Shown: piece by piece, positions 6,905 to 13,602 of the stretch
How the letters are laid out: each line of letters opens with the position of its first letter
Position numbering within the stretch: position 1 is the stretch's first letter
Source: UBA9715 sp964553375
Lineage (GTDB): Bacteria > Actinomycetota > Coriobacteriia > Coriobacteriales > Eggerthellaceae
Assembly (NCBI GenBank): GCA_964553375.1
Contig: CAZKKN010000012.1
Span: 1 to 43,580, forward strand
DNA: 43,580 nucleotides
Direction of reading: 5' to 3'
The notes under the pieces: generated by a model
Told to the model about the DNA's origin: nothing
Database searches by the model: none
The model's input: only the letters and a program-made list of their open reading frames with translations
Translations under genes and position numbers: made by a program

Positions 6905-9628
6905 ATGGGACTCACATTCGCGCTTGTCGGAAACCCGAACTCCGGCAAAACCACCTTGTTCAACCAACTCACCGGCAACCACCAATACGTGGGTAACTGG
7001 CCGGGAGTAACCGTTGAGCGCAAAACGGGCAAACTGAAAAACGATAGCTCCATCCAGATCGTGGACCTTCCGGGCATCTATTCGATCTCCCCCTATTCCA
7101 ACGAGGAGATAGTCGCCCGGGATTACCTGTCCAGTGGGGAGGCCGATGCGATCATCGACATCGTTGACGCCACCAACTTGGAACGCAACCTCTATCTCAC
7201 CACCCAGCTGATGGAATTCGGCGTGCCGCTGGTCATCGCATTGAATCAGATGGACATCATCCAGAAGCGCGGTCAGACCATCGATGCGGAGGCCATCCAG
7301 AATACCTTGGGCGTGCCGGTGGTAGAGATCTCCGCCCTGCAAGGCGAAGGCACCGACGAACTGGTGAGCGCCGCTCGCGATGCCGCCATCCACCGCATCC
7401 CGCCCACGCCCATCAGCTTCTCAGAGGAGCTGGAATCGCTGATCGAGCATTTGCAGGAAGATCTGCCGGACACGGTGAAACCGGAGCTCAGGCGCTTCTA
7501 CGCCATCAAATCCCTGGAACGCGACAAGCGGGTGATCGAGGAGCTCGGTCCCATCACGGACCTGGACAGCCACGAGCGCGCCGTGGAAGCCCGCTTCGGC
7601 GACCGCGCCGACGCGGTGATCACCAACGAGCGCTACAACGCCATCGAACTCATGCTGCGCGGCGCCCCTCGCAAGGATGTGAAGCGCGCCTTCACCACCG
7701 AGAAGATCGACCGCGTGGTGCTGAACCGCGTACTCGCGCTGCCCATCTTCGCCTTGATCATCGTGGCCATCTACTACATCGCCATCTCCACTGTGGGCGG
7801 CTATGCCACCGACTGGGCCAACGACGGCGTGTTCGGCGACGGTTGGTATCTGGACCCGGTGGCCATCGTGGATCCGGATGCGAGTGCGCAGGCGCGCTAT
7901 GACGAAGCGGCAGCCCCTTACGACGAGGCTCAGGAGGCCGCAAGCACCTTCCTTGAGGCGGCGGCCGAACAGGGCGTAAACCAAGAGTTGGTGGACAAGG
8001 TGGCGGTGAATTTCCTGGCGGAGCCGCCGGAAACGGCGGAATACGCCCTGGGGGACGAAGAACCCGACCCCGATTCGCCTGCGGCCCAGCGAGCCTTAGC
8101 CCTCTTCCAAGAAGAAGCGGCTGCTGCCGGAGTAGTGGCTGAAGTGCCCCTCGTGGATGAGGAGGAGGCCTTCGAAACCGACTACTTCATCTATGCCGGC
8201 GAAGAAGGCGAGGCATTGGCCCAGGCCATGGCGGATGAACGTAACGAGCAGATAGCCGCCGAGGGCCGCGAAGCTGCAGCCGAGGCTGCGATCTATTGCT
8301 TTGACGGCGAGGTGCTGGACGAAGAGTCCGGCGACATGGTGCCGCAAGGACTCGCTGTGCCCAGCCCGGGCGAACCCCAGGAATACGGCTTGTGGATTCC
8401 TGGCATCCCCGCACTGGTGGGACCGGCTTTGGAGGCCGTGAACTGCGTGCCCTGGCTTTACGACCTCATCATGGACGGCATCATCGCCGGCGTGGGCGCC
8501 GTGCTGGGCTTCGTACCCCAGATCATGATCCTGTTCTTCCTGCTGGCGATTTTGGAGGGTTGCGGGTACATGGCCCGCGTGACCTTCATCTTGGATCGCA
8601 TCTTCCGGCGCTTCGGGTTGTCCGGGAAGACGTTCATCCCCATGATCGTGGGCACCGGTTGCGGCGTGCCGGGTATCATGGCCTCGCGCACCATCGAGAG
8701 CGAGTCGTCGCGGCACCTCACAGTGATGACCACCACCTTCATGCCCTGCTCGGCCAAGCTGCCGATCATAGCGCTGATCAGCACCGCGGTATTCGGCGGT
8801 GTGTGGTGGGTGGCGCCCTTGGCCTACTTCATGGGCATCGCATCGATCGTGATGTCGGGAATCATTCTGAAGAAGACCAAGCCCTTCATGGGCGAGACCA
8901 CCCCTTACATCATGGAGTTACCCGAATACCGCCTGCCGCGCTTCGTTGACCTGCTGCGCTCCATGTGGGAGCGAGCCTGGGCGTTCATCAAGAAAGCCGG
9001 GACCATCATCTTGCTGGCCACGGTGGTGGTATGGTTCCTCTCCGGCTACGGCGTGTACGAAGGCCGCTTCATGTGGGTGGGCGAGGAGCTCATGGACTAC
9101 TCACTGCTGGCCTACTTCGGCAACGCCTTCGCCTGGATCTTCGCGCCTCTGGGATTCGCCAACTGGCAGTCTGCCTCTTCGGTGGTCACGGGGCTCATCG
9201 CCAAGGAGAATGTGATCGGCACCATGGCCGTGCTGTTCGGCGGCGGAGGCCAAGCCTGGTCTGGCGAGTTCCTGCAATCCCTGGCCGTAACCTCGGGCTC
9301 GGCTGCACTGATCCCAGTGGCCGCTTTCAGCTTCATGACCTTCCAGCTGCTGTGCTGTCCCTGCTTTGCCGCCATGGGTGCCATCAAGCGTGAGATGGGA
9401 GGCTTCAACAAGTGGTTCTGGGCTGCGATCGGCTGGGAGTGCGCATGGGCTTACGGGCTGGCGCTGATGATCTTCCAGCTGGGAGCGCTCTTCATCACGG
9501 GAGCCTTCAGCTTCTGGACGGTGGTGGCCCTGGCGCTTGTGGTCGCGGTCCTTTGGGGACTCTTCCGGAAGCCCAAGCCAACCGGCCCCGCGTTGATCGG
9601 ACAAAGGACGCTGAATGATCCGGCTTAG
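6905..9628 (+). CDS. feoB: ferrous iron transporter FeoB with large acidic insert
   Basis: This 907-residue inner-membrane Fe(II) transporter has an N-terminal G domain: G1 GNPNSGKT (9-16), G3 DLPG (54-57), G4 NQMD (114-117) and G5 SAL (143-145). A helical guanine dissociation-inhibitor region follows, then the first membrane segment near 279-296. Next comes an acidic, Ala-rich insert of about 180 residues (roughly 316-495) before the conserved LWIPGIPALVG block, IAGVGAVLGFVPQI, and CGYMARV. Further Gate-type helices follow, with FIPMIVGTGCGVPG and FMTFQLLCCPCFAAMGAIKRE. Common FeoB proteins are 650-800 residues long and lack most of this insert, which should face outside. The ATG follows feoA by two bases. 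Confidence 0.95.
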   Translation: MGLTFALVGNPNSGKTTLFNQLTGNHQYVGNWPGVTVERKTGKLKNDSSIQIVDLPGIYSISPYSNEEIVARDYLSSGEADAIIDIVDATNLERNLYLTTQLMEFGVPLVIALNQMDIIQKRGQTIDAEAIQNTLGVPVVEISALQGEGTDELVSAARDAAIHRIPPTPISFSEELESLIEHLQEDLPDTVKPELRRFYAIKSLERDKRVIEELGPITDLDSHERAVEARFGDRADAVITNERYNAIELMLRGAPRKDVKRAFTTEKIDRVVLNRVLALPIFALIIVAIYYIAISTVGGYATDWANDGVFGDGWYLDPVAIVDPDASAQARYDEAAAPYDEAQEAASTFLEAAAEQGVNQELVDKVAVNFLAEPPETAEYALGDEEPDPDSPAAQRALALFQEEAAAAGVVAEVPLVDEEEAFETDYFIYAGEEGEALAQAMADERNEQIAAEGREAAAEAAIYCFDGEVLDEESGDMVPQGLAVPSPGEPQEYGLWIPGIPALVGPALEAVNCVPWLYDLIMDGIIAGVGAVLGFVPQIMILFFLLAILEGCGYMARVTFILDRIFRRFGLSGKTFIPMIVGTGCGVPGIMASRTIESESSRHLTVMTTTFMPCSAKLPIIALISTAVFGGVWWVAPLAYFMGIASIVMSGIILKKTKPFMGETTPYIMELPEYRLPRFVDLLRSMWERAWAFIKKAGTIILLATVVVWFLSGYGVYEGRFMWVGEELMDYSLLAYFGNAFAWIFAPLGFANWQSASSVVTGLIAKENVIGTMAVLFGGGGQAWSGEFLQSLAVTSGSAALIPVAAFSFMTFQLLCCPCFAAMGAIKREMGGFNKWFWAAIGWECAWAYGLALMIFQLGALFITGAFSFWTVVALALVVAVLWGLFRKPKPTGPALIGQRTLNDPA

Positions 9629-9663
9629 ACTTTGAATGGAGCATTGGCTTAGGCTGTAGCTGC

Positions 9664-9728
9664 CTGGTTAGCTTACCTGGCTAGCTTACCTGGCTAGCTT
9701 ACCTGGCTAGCTTACCCGATTAGCTTGG
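9664..9728 (+). repeat. 13-bp tandem repeat (minisatellite)
   Basis: Five head-to-tail units of 13 bp have consensus CTGGCTAGCTTAC. Units 2 to 4 (9677-9715) are identical, the first has one change, and the fifth (9716-9728) is more diverged. Looser copies of GGTTAGCTTA and similar words continue to about 9880. It begins 35 bp after the feoB stop. Confidence 0.85.
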
Positions 9729-9909
9729 ACTGTAGCTTGCCTGGTTAGTTTAAGCTCTTGCTGACCGTTTAGATTAAGCTTTACCGTCCGGTTAGCTTAG
9801 GCTGTAGCTGCCTGATTGGATTACCTGACTGGATTAGGCTTCAGCTGCCCGCCAGCTTACTTGATTAGCTTACCCGAGAGGCAGAACCTGTGCGTATCTG
9901 CCCACAAAA

Positions 9910-9956
9910 GAAGAACCCGAATGGTCTTTCCCTCCTCTCTTCCATTCGGGTTCTTC
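9910..9956 (-). terminator. strong hairpin, probable terminator for leftward transcription
   Basis: Arms at 9910-9924 and 9942-9956 form a perfect 15-bp stem around a 17-base pyrimidine-rich loop. On the minus strand the stem ends in TTCTTC followed directly by TTTT, as in an intrinsic terminator. On the plus strand it has no U-run but would still lie at the end of the feoAB transcript. Confidence 0.55.
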
Positions 9957-10139
9957 GCATGTTGAGGCTGCTTGGATGAAATACCCTGCATACCGAAAAC
10001 CGCTGAGCAGCTCATCTTAGATGAGCGTAATCGAATTCCTGTAGCGAGATTTCCTCCATACTGAAGGCGGCAGAACAGTTGAGGCAAAAGAAGATGCGAT
10101 CAAGCAACGCAGTGGCAGAAAATCCGGGATTGTGCGAGG

Positions 10140-10161
10140 ATTATACTAAGAACCGTTCTTA
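10140..10161 (-). promoter_or_regulatory. leftward promoter-like site with overlapping palindrome
   Basis: On the minus strand TATAAT (10145-10140) is preceded by the palindrome TAAGAAC-C-GTTCTTA (10147-10161), which sits where a repressor would block polymerase. The -35 is poor. A transcript from about 10133 would run to the hairpin at 9910, about 230 bases, with no convincing coding frame. Confidence 0.4.
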
Positions 10162-10309
10162 AATAAGAAGTTTCCAACGCGCTGACCTGGGGTGACAGAA
10201 ACCGGCTTTGCACCAAGATTGGATTTGCAGGAATAATCCTCCCATAATCCAATTTTTTATGCCGCTGCTCCCCTTTTCTGACGCAAGCCCATAAGCCGAT
10301 TATTGGCGA

Positions 10310-10434
10310 CATCACTCCGCAACGCAACACACCATCCCACAAGTCAGGTTTTCCGCATCACTCTGCAACGCAACAGCTCCATAGGGTTTTTCCTGATGCC
10401 ATCTGACATGCACCATCCCATAAGTCGGGTTTTC
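10310..10434 (+). repeat. interleaved short direct repeats
   Basis: A 20-bp word, CATCACTC(C/T)GCAACGCAACA, occurs at 10310-10329 and 10356-10375. A second 24-bp word beginning CACCATCCCA occurs at 10330-10353 and 10411-10434 with two differences. No coding frame explains them. Confidence 0.6.
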
Positions 10435-10457
10435 TCAACATATTCCATCGAAATGGA

Positions 10458-10626
10458 GGGGGACTTGTTGAGTTAAAGCTGCTTATGGGAGGGTTTTGAG
10501 GGCGGCAGCGTCTTTCCTCGCAACGCTGTTCAGCGTTATTGCAGGTCAGCGCTTTGCCACTTTTTTGCAGGAGGAAAATGCTCCTTCAAAACCTCCCATA
10601 AGCAGCTTTAACTCAACAAGTCCCCC
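10458..10626. repeat. MITE-like element with about 42-bp inverted ends
   Basis: The arm at 10458-10500 is the reverse complement of 10584-10626 apart from one extra G and one change near the inner end. The outer 35 bases match exactly. The 83-base centre holds a perfect short stem (10522-10537) and no gene. Weaker copies of the arm (CTTTAACCCAACAAG, then ATTAGCCCAGCAAG) follow at about 10670-10690 and 10721-10737. No target duplication was recognised. Confidence 0.75.
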
Positions 10627-10766
10627 CTGTTTTCATCTCTCACGGTCAGCGCAATCGTACTTTCGGGTTGCTTTAACCCAACAAGCCTCCCATGGCTGGG
10701 TTAACCATTCTTTCGGGCAGCATTAGCCCAGCAAGTCCCCCTGCTTCCGTCGGGATCGACGAAGAC

Positions 10767-10878
10767 GAGTTAGCTTACGTGGGAAGTATGGCAATGTGGG
10801 CAGTACTGCTAGGGCAACTGCTGCACTTGACGCTGCTGGAGCAATGGCGTCATCCGCAGCTGCCTCTTTGGCGAAGCA
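10767..10878 (-). pseudogene. decayed duplicate of the 3' end of the FeoB-associated gene
   Basis: This 112-bp stretch is a tandem, imperfect copy of 10879-10990, the part encoding the Cys-rich tail and stop of the adjacent minus-strand gene. Read in the matching frame it gives RGSCG, then a stop where the gene has Cys, then VKCSSCPSSTAH. An 8-base insertion shifts the frame before a new stop. There is no start or membrane segment, so it is a relic of partial duplication. Confidence 0.75.
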
Positions 10879-10881
10879 GAG

Positions 10882-11067
10882 TTAGCTTATGTGGGTAGTA
10901 TGGGCAGTGCTGCTAGGACAACTGTTGCACTTGGTATTGCTAGGGCAACCACTGCAACCGTTGCATCCGCAGCTGCCTCCGCTGCGAGATTTGCGAAGCA
11001 CCGATTTCAACGCCAAAACGATCCCTGCGACAACCACGGTGAAGATAATCCAACTTGCCAGATTCAT
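10882..11067 (-). CDS. FeoB-associated Cys-rich membrane protein
   Basis: This 61-residue protein has one N-terminal membrane helix (residues 4-21, ASWIIFTVVVAGIVLALK), a short basic stretch and a cysteine-rich tail. The tail holds CGCNGCSGCP, then C, then CNSCP, seven cysteines in all. This is the FeoB_associated family, small proteins found with feo genes and presumed to help iron handling at the membrane. I start at the ATG at 11067 because AAGGA lies nine bases before it. An in-frame ATG at 11073 is too close to that site. It faces feoB from 1.25 kb downstream and has its own promoter at 11101-11106. Its tail-coding DNA is duplicated in decayed form next door. Confidence 0.85.
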   Translation of the reverse strand: MNLASWIIFTVVVAGIVLALKSVLRKSRSGGSCGCNGCSGCPSNTKCNSCPSSTAHTTHIS

Positions 11068-11094
11068 AGTCATCAATCCTTATCTCATTTGCTT

Positions 11095-11114
11095 AAGTTA
11101 ATTATATCTAACTT
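11095..11114 (-). promoter_or_regulatory. -10 box inside a palindrome upstream of the FeoB-associated gene
   Basis: On the minus strand TATAAT (11106-11101) lies inside AAGTTAGATATAATTAACTT, whose outer AAGTTA and TAACTT arms are perfect inverted repeats. The same AAGTTA/TAACTT words bracket the feoAB -35 box, which suggests a common iron-responsive repressor. Confidence 0.55.
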
Positions 11115-11279
11115 TTTCATTCTTGAAAACCAACAGGTTGTGACCTCTTTCTGACGCAACCATGCAGACCCCGTGAAGACGACGCGCAACCCTTCAAAAT
11201 CACGCGCAAAGAGCGTAAGGTAGAGCATGAGAAAACGAGACAATCGAATAGGGTGAGAGCAGCTTTTACGCAGCAGGAT

Positions 11280-11930
11280 ATGACGAACACAGCAACGCAA
11301 TCTACCAAGGCACAACACGAAGAACAACTGAATAACTGGAAGGTCGGGCACTCAAAGGAGAAGCCTCTAGGCAAGCGCTGCACCTACGCGGACTGCCTTT
11401 GCGGGCGCGCGCCGGTGCCGCATAACGCGAACGGTGACACGCTGTTCCAAGTGATGATGTGCGGCGGCATGGTGGCATTCATGACCACCATCAACGGCTT
11501 GCGCAACACCGGCCTGAGCTTTTTGGAGAGCTCCCTTTGGCTCTATCCGCTCATCTTCTGCATCGCGCTGCTCCTGCGCATCTGCCTGACGTCCAAAATC
11601 ATGGAATTCCTGATGCATCGGTTCATAAAACCCCATTTCACGGGCTTGCCGCGCGCCATCATCACCCCCATTGCGAACACCTGCGTCACCGCGCCCATCA
11701 TGTGCGCCATCGTGACCATGTTGCTTATAGGGCCGGAGAGCTTCTGGGCGAACTACCTTGCCACGTTGCCCATCACGGCGCCGATGTCCATCCTTGTGAG
11801 CTATTTCATCGTGGGGCCCGCCGTGAAGATGCTGTTCAACAACAGAATCTCGCCTGCTCGGGGCATGCATCTTCTAGAGGAGATAAATGAGGAAGGTGCT
11901 ACCATTGCCCGCATGATGGGCATTTGCTAA
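11280..11930 (+). CDS. membrane protein, DUF2798-like duplication
   Basis: The protein is 216 residues from the ATG at 11280. An in-frame GTG at 11253 would add nine. Neither start has a well-spaced ribosome binding site. A polar, cysteine-bearing N-terminal region (CTYADCLCGR) precedes about four hydrophobic segments: MVAFMTTINGL, SSLWLYPLIFCIALLL, IITPIANTCVTAPIMCAIVTMLLI and LPITAPMSILVSYFIVG. The two halves resemble each other and end in charged words (HRFIKPHF, KMLFNN), as in the two-helix DUF2798 repeat. The family match is from pattern memory only. The function is unknown. It has no operon partner on its strand. Confidence 0.6.
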   Translation: MTNTATQSTKAQHEEQLNNWKVGHSKEKPLGKRCTYADCLCGRAPVPHNANGDTLFQVMMCGGMVAFMTTINGLRNTGLSFLESSLWLYPLIFCIALLLRICLTSKIMEFLMHRFIKPHFTGLPRAIITPIANTCVTAPIMCAIVTMLLIGPESFWANYLATLPITAPMSILVSYFIVGPAVKMLFNNRISPARGMHLLEEINEEGATIARMMGIC

Positions 11931-11990
11931 CGGCAGATCACAGCTATCCGCAGCAAGGGGTAAGTCACGGCTAATCACCGCCTGCAACGG

Positions 11991-12575
11991 CTATTCGTCG
12001 CCCTCCAGCGCTTCCAGCGCTTCCCGGGAAAGCACGTAGGCCGACGGATCGGCATCCTGCTCGGCGTAGACTTGGCCTGAATCGATCCCGCCATGGAGTC
12101 GCGCGCACAACCCGTAGATCTGGGCCGGGGAAGGCGCCCCTTGGGAGGCGTCTATGATCAGGATTGCCTCATACACATCCAAGGTGGACGCCGCCAATGC
12201 CCGCAGGATCTGCACCATGTTGAGGGGAAGCTCCTCCAGATGAAAGCCCACCTCATCGGTGCTGTTGCCGTAAGCGGTGGAGAAGTCGAACTCCGCCGCC
12301 TGAACCAAGGTGCCGCCTTTGCGATGCGCCGTACGTACAGCCTCCACAGCTTCATCGGCGCAAGTCATATCCGCCATAACGAAAACAGCAGGGACTTTGG
12401 CCGCCACCGCATCGCGTACTGCAGGGGCAAGTGCGCCCTTCGCCTGGGCATTGGGGGCCAGAATGAACGCGATGGTGCGCCCGCAGTAACGCACGAGCTC
12501 GTCTTTGGAGGGCACGGCGGCCGCATCGTTTCCGTTTATGTTTCCGCTGATGGCAGGCTTGTCTTCCATAGCCAT
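11991..12575 (-). CDS. hypothetical protein, unknown family
   Basis: This 194-residue acidic protein is one I do not recognise. It has no membrane helix or signal peptide. It contains an alternating pattern of hydrophobic strands and helices (TIAFILAPNAQAKG, VPAVFVMADMTC, YEAILIIDASQGAPSPAQIYGLC), which suggests an alpha/beta fold. The start is well supported by AGGAG six bases before the ATG, and an extended -10 promoter lies about 50 bases upstream. Only three cysteines are present, with no catalytic motif I can name. It follows the methyltransferase gene on the same strand but has its own promoter, so it is probably a single-gene unit. Confidence 0.7.
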   Translation of the reverse strand: MAMEDKPAISGNINGNDAAAVPSKDELVRYCGRTIAFILAPNAQAKGALAPAVRDAVAAKVPAVFVMADMTCADEAVEAVRTAHRKGGTLVQAAEFDFSTAYGNSTDEVGFHLEELPLNMVQILRALAASTLDVYEAILIIDASQGAPSPAQIYGLCARLHGGIDSGQVYAEQDADPSAYVLSREALEALEGDE

Positions 12576-12621
12576 GGCTTTCTCCTGATCAATCGCTCAA
12601 AGTGCCCATCCGGTACTGAAG

Positions 12622-12630
12622 ATTATATCA
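12622..12630 (-). promoter_or_regulatory. extended -10 promoter of the hypothetical gene
   Basis: On the minus strand TGATATAAT is an extended -10 element with a perfect TATAAT. The -35 is weak. Transcription would start near 12615, some 40 bases before the ATG. Confidence 0.55.
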
Positions 12631-12686
12631 GCGCAGCCATTGCAAGCCGCAAGCCGTCACCCCTTGCAACCGGGCGGTAAGAAAGC

Positions 12687-13322
12687 TCACCGCCGCGCGC
12701 CGCAAAACCCGTAGAAGCCCGGCGTGTCCACCAGGCCATCGATGGAGAACAGGGGCTCCCATGCCTTCGCCTCATCTTCAGCCGCACCCAGGCCAAGGCT
12801 CACACCTGCGGCCACCGCCTCGTGATGGGAGTTGATGGTGTCCTTGCCCGCACCATGGGCTACTGCGAATCTTCCTTGGGGCCGAAGCAGCTCCGCGCAA
12901 TGGCCGACCAGAGCCTCGCGACTCATCAGATGGGGATAGGCGTTGTAAATGACAAGTGAATCGAAGGGTGCGCAGGAAGTCTCTTTGAGCGCTGCAGCCA
13001 AGCTGTCCAGAGTAAGCTGGGCGGCATCGGCGGCAACGAAGTCTATCTGCGGATGCGCAGTCCAACGCTCACGCGCTTGGGCAACCATGGCATCTGATAC
13101 ATCCACACCCACGACCGCCGCCGCTCCCAGCTCAAGATATATCGGCATCATCACGCCCAAGCCGCAGCCTATGTCGAGCACCCGGCTCCCCTCGCCCACG
13201 CCGGCCATCAGGGCCACAGCCGGCTGCACCGGGCTAGTCGTATGCTTCTCAGCCTCCAACCAGCCTTCGGCTCGGGCATCGAAATAATCCGCGATGCACT
13301 GCACAGAGTTCCCTTGCATCAT
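12687..13322 (-). CDS. class I SAM-dependent methyltransferase
   Basis: The protein is 211 residues from the ATG at 13322. It has the Rossmann-type methyltransferase motifs: SAM-binding VLDIGCGLGVMMP, an acidic strand end AAVVGVDVSDAMV, FVAADAAQL and the post-motif LVIYNAYPHLM. The N-terminal FDARAEGWLEAEKH resembles methyltransferases of small molecules. The target is not known. The start is unclear: the frame also opens at 13319 and at 13346. The 13346 option lies inside a short dispersed repeat and would give the odd N-terminus MSGDGDDG, so I favour the inner ATGs. It stands alone, between the repeat cluster upstream and the hypothetical gene downstream. Confidence 0.85.
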   Translation of the reverse strand: MMQGNSVQCIADYFDARAEGWLEAEKHTTSPVQPAVALMAGVGEGSRVLDIGCGLGVMMPIYLELGAAAVVGVDVSDAMVAQARERWTAHPQIDFVAADAAQLTLDSLAAALKETSCAPFDSLVIYNAYPHLMSREALVGHCAELLRPQGRFAVAHGAGKDTINSHHEAVAAGVSLGLGAAEDEAKAWEPLFSIDGLVDTPGFYGFCGARR

Positions 13323-13434
13323 GCCATCATCCCCGTCCCCTGACATATTCCTGACATATTCTTCCTTGCATCATGCCATCATCCCCGTCCCCTGACATAC
13401 TTGCATCATGCCATCATCCCCGTCCCCTGACATA
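13314..13434. repeat. three copies of a 35-bp repeat
   Basis: Copies lie at 13314-13348, 13366-13400 and 13401-13434. The last two are directly joined and virtually identical. Between the first two, CTGACATATTC is also doubled (13340-13361). The core CCCCGTCCCCTGACATA occurs again in inverted orientation at 43537-43563, so the unit is dispersed. GGGGACGGGG-type words are common in REP-like repeats linked to Y1 transposases, but none is encoded here. Confidence 0.85.
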
Positions 13435-13452
13435 CGAAGCCGCACCCGCTCG

Positions 13453-13561
13453 GAGGATTCGCAAGCGTTAGCGGGCGATTCTGCAGACAAGAAATTCTGT
13501 GGTATAAACCACCACAGAATTTCGCAGTCGAAGCCAAGCCCGCTAACGCTTGCGAATCCTC
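13453..13561. repeat. 109-bp nested palindromic element
   Basis: The outer arms 13453-13476 and 13538-13561 are perfect 24-bp inverted repeats. Inside them GAAATTCTGTGGT (13491-13503) pairs with ACCACAGAATTTC (13511-13523). The whole folds into a long two-part hairpin. It lies just beyond the stop of the siderophore ATPase gene and may act as its terminator, or be a REPIN/MITE-type repeat. Confidence 0.8.
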
Positions 13562-13602
13562 TCGAAGCAACCGAGGCGCGACTCCGATCGGGGCACTCGC
13601 GG

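Larger units (their letters stand above)
9629..10881. other. repeat-rich spacer downstream of feoB
   Basis: No intact gene is supported in these 1.25 kb. They contain a 13-bp tandem repeat with decayed flanks (to about 9880), a strong hairpin (9910-9956), a promoter-like site facing left (about 10140), short direct repeats (10310-10434), a long inverted repeat (10458-10626), scattered partial copies of its arm (10601-10750) and a decayed gene copy (10767-10878). The short open frames across these repeats look accidental. Confidence 0.6.

Noticed and set aside
9664..9728. 13-bp tandem repeat considered as an iteron or replication/attachment site
   Set aside because: No replication gene, recombinase or AT-rich region is nearby, and the units decay gradually as in a simple minisatellite.
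9857..10087. 76-residue minus-strand frame across the 9910-9956 hairpin
   Set aside because: It runs through a perfect 15-bp stem with terminator form, has no ribosome binding site and no recognisable sequence.
13366..13434. Tandem 35-bp units considered as a CRISPR array
   Set aside because: The units are directly joined with no unique spacers, and no cas gene is present.
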